Positions 6,410 to 10,302 of a stretch of DNA of 10,302 bases are shown here, in pieces. How positions within the stretch are numbered: position 1 is the first letter of the stretch; each line of letters begins with the position of its first letter. Under the pieces are notes generated by a model. The model was not told where the DNA came from. It searched no databases and was given only the letters and a program-made list of their open reading frames with translations. Source of the DNA: an uncultured Elusimicrobia bacterium (lineage in GTDB: Bacteria > Elusimicrobiota > Elusimicrobia > UBA1565 > UBA9628); NCBI GenBank assembly GCA_903874575.1, contig CAIQSZ010000460.1:1-10302 (forward strand), in the 5' to 3' direction. Made by a program: the position numbers and the translations under genes.

Positions 6410-6799
6410 GACACCGAACATATCCGCGCCGTGCTGACTTGGATGAAGACCACCGACCTCGTCGAGGCCGTCTATAAGAAGTCCGGCGTCGGCTTCGCCC
6501 TCAGCACGACGGACGCGCCTGCGGCCATCGCCGGCGCGGGCATGCCGGCCAGCCGCTTCGTGCCCGTCGCTTCGGAAAACGTGGGCGTGTTCCAATGGGC
6601 GGAGCCGGGCAAGGCCCGCCGCGCCGAGGAAGGCGTCGAAGTCGCCGCGGGCGACGCGCTCGCCGTGATCGTCTCCGGTTCGGGCGCCGCCAAACGGGTG
6701 AAAGCTCCCTGCGCCGGACGCATCGCCAAAATCTTCGCCGACGCGGGTGAAGCCGTGGAGTACGGCCGCCCGCTCTTTCTTCTGGAACCCAGGCCCTAG
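6407..6799 (+). CDS. BCCP-like protein lacking the biotinylation lysine
   Basis: The 130-residue protein is built like AccB, the biotin carboxyl carrier of acetyl-CoA carboxylase. It has an N-terminal helical segment (MDTEHIRAVLTWMKTTDLVE) recalling the AccB start, a linker, and a C-terminal biotinyl/lipoyl beta-barrel (about 50-128). The barrel runs from VPVASENVGVFQ through APCAGRIAKIF to GEAVEYGRPLFLLEP, matching AccB segments such as GEPVEFGQPLFVIEP. The biotin hairpin, EAMK in AccB, reads VSGSGAAKR at 89-97, so the Met-Lys pair is absent. Other frames across 6665-6700 do not restore EAMK, so a simple frameshift is not the cause. It should not be biotinylated at the usual site. It may be a regulatory or structural AccB paralogue, or a divergent lipoyl-like protein. 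accC lies one gene downstream. The fold assignment is good; function is unknown. A conventional accB would be needed elsewhere in the genome. Confidence 0.75.
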   Translation: MDTEHIRAVLTWMKTTDLVEAVYKKSGVGFALSTTDAPAAIAGAGMPASRFVPVASENVGVFQWAEPGKARRAEEGVEVAAGDALAVIVSGSGAAKRVKAPCAGRIAKIFADAGEAVEYGRPLFLLEPRP

Positions 6800-6803
6800 G
6801 CCC

Positions 6804-8075
6804 ATGACCGCCGCCGCTCAGATTATTTGTACGAAGTGCGGATTCGCCTCGGCGGAGCCTCGCCTTGAGTGCCGGAAATGCGGCGGCCGCAACGCCCGCG
6901 TGTGCGGCGCGTGCGGGAATCAGAACTCCGTCGCGAAGAACTTCTGCGACAAGTGCGGCCATTCGATCGCTCGGCTCGGGACGACGGCGCCGCCGCCGCA
7001 GACGGCGATCCCGGGCTCGCCGCCCTCGGACATCCCTCAGACCGCGGTCACGAATCAGCCGGCATCCGCGCTTTTGCCGACCGCGGGCCAGTTCGCCGCG
7101 ACGCCCGGCTCCGAGCCCCTCGACGACCTCTGGAGCGCTCCGCCTCCCGCGCCCGTCGCGATGGAAAGGCGATCCAGGCCGAAAGGCGACGCCGCGCGCA
7201 AGTTTCTGAACGCGGCCGCCGCCGTCCTCGGAGTGGCCGCCGGGGCGTACGGTCTCTGGCAGTTCTACGTGAGCCGAAAACCTGAAATCCTGGTCCCCAA
7301 GCTCGGGGCCGAATATCTGGAAGCCCTGCGCACCCGCGACTACGCGGCGGCCTACGCGATGTTCTCGAACGCGGCGAAGCGGAGCTGCTCGGAGGATGAG
7401 TTCAGGGCCTCGCGCGACGAGCCCTCTTGGACCTGGTCCGACTTGCGCATCGAATATCAGGAACCCGGCGCGGTCCTTCTCTCCTACGATCTCAAGGCCG
7501 CCGGCTCCCCGCCGCGCCGCGACCGCGTGCTGTTCACGCTGGAGGGTGATCGCTGGACCCGCCCGTACAACTGGACTTTGATGCGCCAGGTCGAGGAGGC
7601 CTTCGGGAAGGGCGACGCCGACAAGGGCCTGATCCTGGCGCAGACCGCGGCGGCGATCAATCCGCGCGATCCGATGGCGTGGGGCTACCTCTGCGAGGCG
7701 GCGTACTATCGGAAATCCCCGGCCGACGCGGAGTTGCGTTGCCTACGGTCCCTGCAGTTGGCGCAGACCTATCCCTCCAATCTCAGTCTCAAGAGCCTTT
7801 ACCACCTGCATGCGATCCTGGCCGACACCTATCACCACGCGCTGCGCCGGCCCCTCCTTGCGCTCGCGCAGTACGGCGAGATGCTGGCGTTCCCGGGGAT
7901 CTCGCCCGCCGACCAGTGCACCATCTTGCTGGCGCGGGCCTCGACCTACGCGGAGATGAGCCGTCCCGGCGAGGCGCTCGCCGACGTCAACCGCGCGGGC
8001 GCGCTCTGCGAGAGCCCGCCGGACCAGGATTACATTCGCCGCATGCGCGCAAGCCTGAACGCGCCCACTCCCTGA
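6804..8075 (+). CDS. Zinc-ribbon, single-pass membrane protein with TPR-like C-terminus, function unknown
   Basis: I do not recognise this 423-residue protein as a named family. It opens with four CxxC pairs at C9/C12, C23/C26, C34/C37 and C48/C51, which can form two zinc ribbons. A Pro/Ala-rich, low-complexity linker (about 60-120) follows, then a basic stretch and one transmembrane segment at about 134-156. The basic residues before the segment (RRSRPKGDAARK) predict the ribbons in the cytoplasm and the rest outside. Residues 165-255 (LGAEYLEALRTRDYAAAYAM and onward) resemble an NTF2-like or DUF4878-type fold. Residues 260-415 look like tetratricopeptide-type helix pairs, for example ALAQYGEM and GEALADVNRAGALCE. 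The ATG at 6804 starts at the first zinc ribbon; an upstream open stretch is a shadow of the BCCP-like gene. The ribosome site is weak (TAGG at 6797-6800). It sits between the BCCP-like gene and accC with gaps of 4 and 10 bases. It is not AccD, whose zinc ribbon is followed by a carboxyltransferase domain absent here. Confidence 0.82.
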   Translation: MTAAAQIICTKCGFASAEPRLECRKCGGRNARVCGACGNQNSVAKNFCDKCGHSIARLGTTAPPPQTAIPGSPPSDIPQTAVTNQPASALLPTAGQFAATPGSEPLDDLWSAPPPAPVAMERRSRPKGDAARKFLNAAAAVLGVAAGAYGLWQFYVSRKPEILVPKLGAEYLEALRTRDYAAAYAMFSNAAKRSCSEDEFRASRDEPSWTWSDLRIEYQEPGAVLLSYDLKAAGSPPRRDRVLFTLEGDRWTRPYNWTLMRQVEEAFGKGDADKGLILAQTAAAINPRDPMAWGYLCEAAYYRKSPADAELRCLRSLQLAQTYPSNLSLKSLYHLHAILADTYHHALRRPLLALAQYGEMLAFPGISPADQCTILLARASTYAEMSRPGEALADVNRAGALCESPPDQDYIRRMRASLNAPTP

Positions 8076-8085
8076 CAGAGGCCCC

Positions 8086-9450
8086 ATGTTCAAGAAGATC
8101 CTGATCGCCAACCGTTCCGAGATCGCCGTGCGCGTCATCCGCGCGTGCCGCGAGATGGGCATCAAAAGCGTCGCCGTCTACTCGGATGCCGACCGGGAAT
8201 CGCGTCACATCAGCATGGCCGACGAGGCCGTTTGCATAGGCCCGGGCCCGTCGAAGCTGTCCTACCTGGACCAGGAAGCGGTGCTCACCGCCGCCCAGAT
8301 GACCGGCGCCGACGCCATCCACCCGGGCTACGGGTTCCTCTCCGAGAACGCCGACTTCGCCGAAGCCTGCGCTAAGCGCGGGATCGTCTTCATCGGCCCG
8401 CCGCCCGAGGCCAGCCGCAAGCTGGGCTTCAAGAGCGCGGGCAAGGCCGTCGCGATCGCCGCGAACGTTCCCGTCGTCCCCGGCACCCAGGGCGACGTCG
8501 AGGCGGGCGTCGACATCGCCAGAGTCGCGGCGGATATCGGCTACCCGGTCCTCATCAAGGCGTCGGCCGGAGGCGGCGGCAAGGGCATGCGCGTCGTCCG
8601 CCAAGCGTCGGAGCTCAAGCCGCAGTTGGAAGCCGCCGCCGCCGAAGCCAAGGCCGCGTTCGGCGACGGCTCCGTGTTCATCGAGAAGCTTCTTGAGCGC
8701 CCGCGCCACGTCGAGATCCAGATCGCGGCCGACAAACATGGAGAGGTCGTCGCCTTCCCGGAACGCGACTGCACGGTTCAGCGCCGCCACCAGAAGCTGG
8801 TCGAAGAATCCCCCTCGCCGGCGCTCACCCCGGACATCCGCCGCGACATGCAGGCCGCGGCCGTCCGCCTGGCGAAGTCCGCGGGTTATCAGAACGTCGG
8901 GACCGTCGAGTTCCTGTATCAGGACGGCAAGTTCTACTTTATCGAGGTCAACGCGCGCCTGCAGGTCGAGCATCCGGTGACGGAGGCGGTCGCCGGCGTG
9001 GACCTGATGGAACTGATGATCCGCATCGCCGCGGGCGAGAGGCTCCCCTTCGGCCAGGAACGCGCCTCGGAAATCCGCTGCCACGCCATCGAGCACCGGA
9101 TCAACGCCGAGGACCCGGACAACAACTTCATGCCGTGCCCCGGCCGCATCGAGGAGCTGGAGCTTCCGGGCGGCGCGGGCGTGCGCGTCGATACCCACGC
9201 CTACCCCGGCTACACCATCCCCAGCTATTACGACAGCATGATCGCCAAGCTCATCGTCTCGGCGGCCGACCGGCCGACGGCTTTGCGGCGCGCCCTGCGC
9301 GCGCTGGGCGAGTTGAAGGTGCGCGGCGTGAAAACCACCGCCGGCCTGCACGCGAAAATCGTGGCGCACCCGGTGTTCATGGCGGGAGACTTCGACACGC
9401 ACTTCATCGAGAAAACCAAGCTGCTCGACAAGGAGGACGCCCATGGCTGA
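8086..9450 (+). CDS. accC: Biotin carboxylase (acetyl-CoA carboxylase subunit)
   Basis: AccC carboxylates the biotin on BCCP using ATP and bicarbonate, the first half-reaction of malonyl-CoA synthesis. At 454 residues it matches the stand-alone bacterial subunit (E. coli 449), with no fused BCCP or carboxyltransferase domain. The N-terminal domain begins ILIANRSEIAVRVIRACREM (usually NRGEIA). The ATP-grasp core shows K116, K158, the glycine loop ASAGGGGKGM near 159-168, H208, K237 in RRHQKLVEE, E275, E287, N289 and R291 in EVNARLQVEHPVTEA, where many homologues read NTR. These line up with the known E. coli active-site residues. AGAGG at 8077-8081 precedes the ATG with a short spacer. It overlaps the SIS gene by eight bases. 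The only BCCP-like gene nearby lacks the biotin lysine, so its carrier substrate must be encoded elsewhere. Pyruvate or other acyl-CoA carboxylase roles cannot be excluded from sequence alone. Confidence 0.93.
   Translation: MFKKILIANRSEIAVRVIRACREMGIKSVAVYSDADRESRHISMADEAVCIGPGPSKLSYLDQEAVLTAAQMTGADAIHPGYGFLSENADFAEACAKRGIVFIGPPPEASRKLGFKSAGKAVAIAANVPVVPGTQGDVEAGVDIARVAADIGYPVLIKASAGGGGKGMRVVRQASELKPQLEAAAAEAKAAFGDGSVFIEKLLERPRHVEIQIAADKHGEVVAFPERDCTVQRRHQKLVEESPSPALTPDIRRDMQAAAVRLAKSAGYQNVGTVEFLYQDGKFYFIEVNARLQVEHPVTEAVAGVDLMELMIRIAAGERLPFGQERASEIRCHAIEHRINAEDPDNNFMPCPGRIEELELPGGAGVRVDTHAYPGYTIPSYYDSMIAKLIVSAADRPTALRRALRALGELKVRGVKTTAGLHAKIVAHPVFMAGDFDTHFIEKTKLLDKEDAHG
9430..9445 (+). promoter_or_regulatory. 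Strong ribosome binding site inside the end of accC
   Basis: AAGGAGG at 9430-9436 lies six bases before ATG 9443, within the last codons of accC. It is the best Shine-Dalgarno match I noticed in the window. It fixes the start of the SIS-domain gene and implies efficient independent initiation as well as possible coupling. Confidence 0.75.
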
Positions 9451-10039
9451 TTTCAAGGAGACCATCCTCGCCCAGCTCAAGGAAGCCGCCGACACGATGA
9501 CGGCGACCTCGAAGTTCGCTCCCGTGATCGACGCAGCCGCCGCCGTCCTGCTCCGGTGCTACCGCGACGGCGGCAGGCTGCTGACCTTCGGCAACGGCGG
9601 CTCCGCCTGCGACGCCCAGAACTTCGCCGACGAACTGGTGGGCCGCTACCGCCGCAACCGTCCGCCGCTGTCGGCCCTGGCCCTCACCGTCAACCAGGGC
9701 GACCTCACCTCCATCGCCAACGATTTCGGCTACGAGGAAGTCTTCGCCCGCCAACTGCGCGCCCACGGCCGCGCCGGCGACGTCGCGGTCGCGATCTCGA
9801 CCTCGGGCAACTCGAAGAACGTGCTCAAGGCCGTCGCCGCCGCCAAGGAACTGGGCATCACGGTCGTCGGCCTTACCGGCCGCACGGGCGGCAGGATGAA
9901 GGCCGAATGCGACCACTGCCTGTGCGTCCCGTCGGACTCGACGGCCCGGATTCAAGAGGTTCATATCACGGTCATTCAGATTTGGTGCGGCATCCTGGAA
10001 GACGCGTTATTTCCGGACGCGCCCCTCGCGCACGGCTGA
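9443..10039 (+). CDS. GmhA/DiaA-like SIS-domain protein with altered active-site histidines
   Basis: GmhA isomerises sedoheptulose 7-phosphate to D-glycero-manno-heptose 7-phosphate for LPS heptose. The 198-residue protein fits the GmhA/DiaA family throughout: FGNGGSACDAQNFADELVGR near 49-68, NDFGYEEVF at 93-101, AISTSGNSKNVLKA at 117-130, GLTGRTGGRM at 143-152 and ARIQEVH at 168-174. Catalytic Glu64 (E. coli E65) and Q171 (Q172) are present. By ungapped local alignment, E. coli His61 corresponds to N60 and His180 to Q179, so both conserved histidines are replaced. The C-terminal ILEDALFP resembles the end of E. coli DiaA (a DnaA-binding relative with Asn at the His180 position). The following heptose-type nucleotidyltransferase supports a heptose role. 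Either an altered isomerase or a non-catalytic SIS protein is possible. It overlaps accC by eight bases and is one base from the next start. Confidence 0.85.
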   Translation: MADFKETILAQLKEAADTMTATSKFAPVIDAAAAVLLRCYRDGGRLLTFGNGGSACDAQNFADELVGRYRRNRPPLSALALTVNQGDLTSIANDFGYEEVFARQLRAHGRAGDVAVAISTSGNSKNVLKAVAAAKELGITVVGLTGRTGGRMKAECDHCLCVPSDSTARIQEVHITVIQIWCGILEDALFPDAPLAHG

Positions 10040-10040
10040 G

Positions 10041-10302
10041 ATGAAGCCCTCCGCGTCCAAGATCACGCCCTTGAGGAAGCTGCTGACCCTGCGCGAGCTG
10101 TGGCGTTGGGAAGGCCGCGACGTCGTCTTCACCAACGGCGTCTTCGACATCCTGCACGCGGGCCACGTGAAGGTCCTGGAGAAAGCCAAGGCCCAAGGCG
10201 ATCTGCTCGTCGTCGGGGTCAACTCCGACGCGTCGGTGCGCCTGCTGGAGAAAGCGCCCGGCCGCCCGATTAACAAATGGCGCGACCGCGCCGAGGTGGT
10301 CG
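10041..10302 (+). CDS. RfaE2/HldE C-terminal-type heptose-phosphate nucleotidyltransferase, 3' truncated by the window
   Basis: The 87 visible residues start MKPSASKITPLRKLLTLREL and lead into a cytidylyltransferase-fold nucleotide-binding site. VFTNGVFDILHAGH at 29-42 carries the HxGH pair H39 and H42. VVGVNSDASVRLLEK at 57-71 and GRPINKWRDRAEVV at 74-87 match RfaE2 and the C-terminal half of HldE, which adenylylate D-glycero-D-manno-heptose 1-phosphate to ADP-heptose. Only about 25 residues precede the fold, so there is no fused heptose kinase; this is the split, RfaE2/HldC-like form. Glycerol-3-phosphate cytidylyltransferases share the HxGH motif, but the GRPIN-x-x-x-DRAEV pattern favours RfaE2. 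The ATG at 10041 is one base after the previous stop, with no clear ribosome site, suggesting coupling. The frame is open at the last base of the window, so about half the protein is missing. Confidence 0.88.
   Translation, partial: MKPSASKITPLRKLLTLRELWRWEGRDVVFTNGVFDILHAGHVKVLEKAKAQGDLLVVGVNSDASVRLLEKAPGRPINKWRDRAEVV

Noticed and set aside
6665..6700. Frameshift as the explanation for the missing EAMK motif
   Set aside because: Reading the neighbouring frames across the hairpin gives no EAMK-like sequence, and one runs into TGA. The beta-barrel continues in the same frame on both sides.
6804..8075. AccD (carboxyltransferase beta) because of its zinc ribbon beside accC
   Set aside because: AccD has one four-Cys ribbon followed by a crotonase-type carboxyltransferase domain. 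This protein has eight cysteines, a membrane helix and TPR-like helices instead.
7987..9495. A 502-codon open frame on the minus strand opposite accC
   Set aside because: It is the longest open stretch in the window, but it lies opposite a clear full-length biotin carboxylase. Its translation is rich in Arg, Asp, Gly and Val without any motif, as expected of an antisense shadow in GC-rich DNA.

Overview
The window is GC-rich and densely packed. Every gene I can support lies on the + strand. It reads as chromosomal housekeeping DNA of a free-living bacterium. I see no insertion sequence, phage gene, CRISPR array, tRNA or rRNA. The end of the window carries two genes of the ADP-heptose (LPS inner core) type, which suggests a Gram-negative envelope. 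An HD-GYP protein and a receiver protein indicate c-di-GMP and phosphorelay signalling. The sequence alone does not fix the lineage; a GC-rich Elusimicrobiota- or Deltaproteobacteria-like organism would fit, but that is a guess.

Layout. (1) 1-759: the end of a HEAT-repeat-like protein of unknown function, possibly cut by the window edge. (2) 760-818: a short AT-containing gap with a plausible extended -10 promoter placed so that the next gene would be transcribed almost leaderless. (3) 819-3365: a tightly overlapping set made of a membrane-anchored GAF/HD-GYP protein, rsmI (16S rRNA C1402 2'-O-methyltransferase) and tsaC (threonylcarbamoyl-AMP synthase for tRNA t6A). (4) 3366-3440: a C-rich gap with a -10-like box and a strong ribosome binding site. 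(5) 3441-10302: one long co-directional run of glyA, a single-domain receiver, MTA phosphorylase, cytidine deaminase, a BCCP-like protein, a zinc-ribbon/membrane/TPR-like protein, accC, a GmhA-like SIS protein and the start of an RfaE2/HldE-type nucleotidyltransferase. Most junctions in this run are 4- to 8-base overlaps or gaps of 10 bases or less, so translational coupling and one operon are likely.

How the genes relate. rsmI and tsaC act on the translation machinery. glyA, mtnP and cdd serve one-carbon metabolism, methylthioadenosine recycling and pyrimidine salvage. The BCCP-like gene and accC belong to the acetyl-CoA carboxylase family. The SIS protein and nucleotidyltransferase point to heptose activation.

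Two proteins deserve attention because they look like standard enzymes but lack signature residues. The BCCP-like protein has the AccB-type N-terminus and biotinyl fold but no Glu-Ala-Met-Lys biotinylation motif. The GmhA-like protein has Asn and Gln where GmhA has its two conserved active-site/metal histidines. The first resembles, in principle, the plant BADC regulators of acetyl-CoA carboxylase, and it sits one gene upstream of accC.
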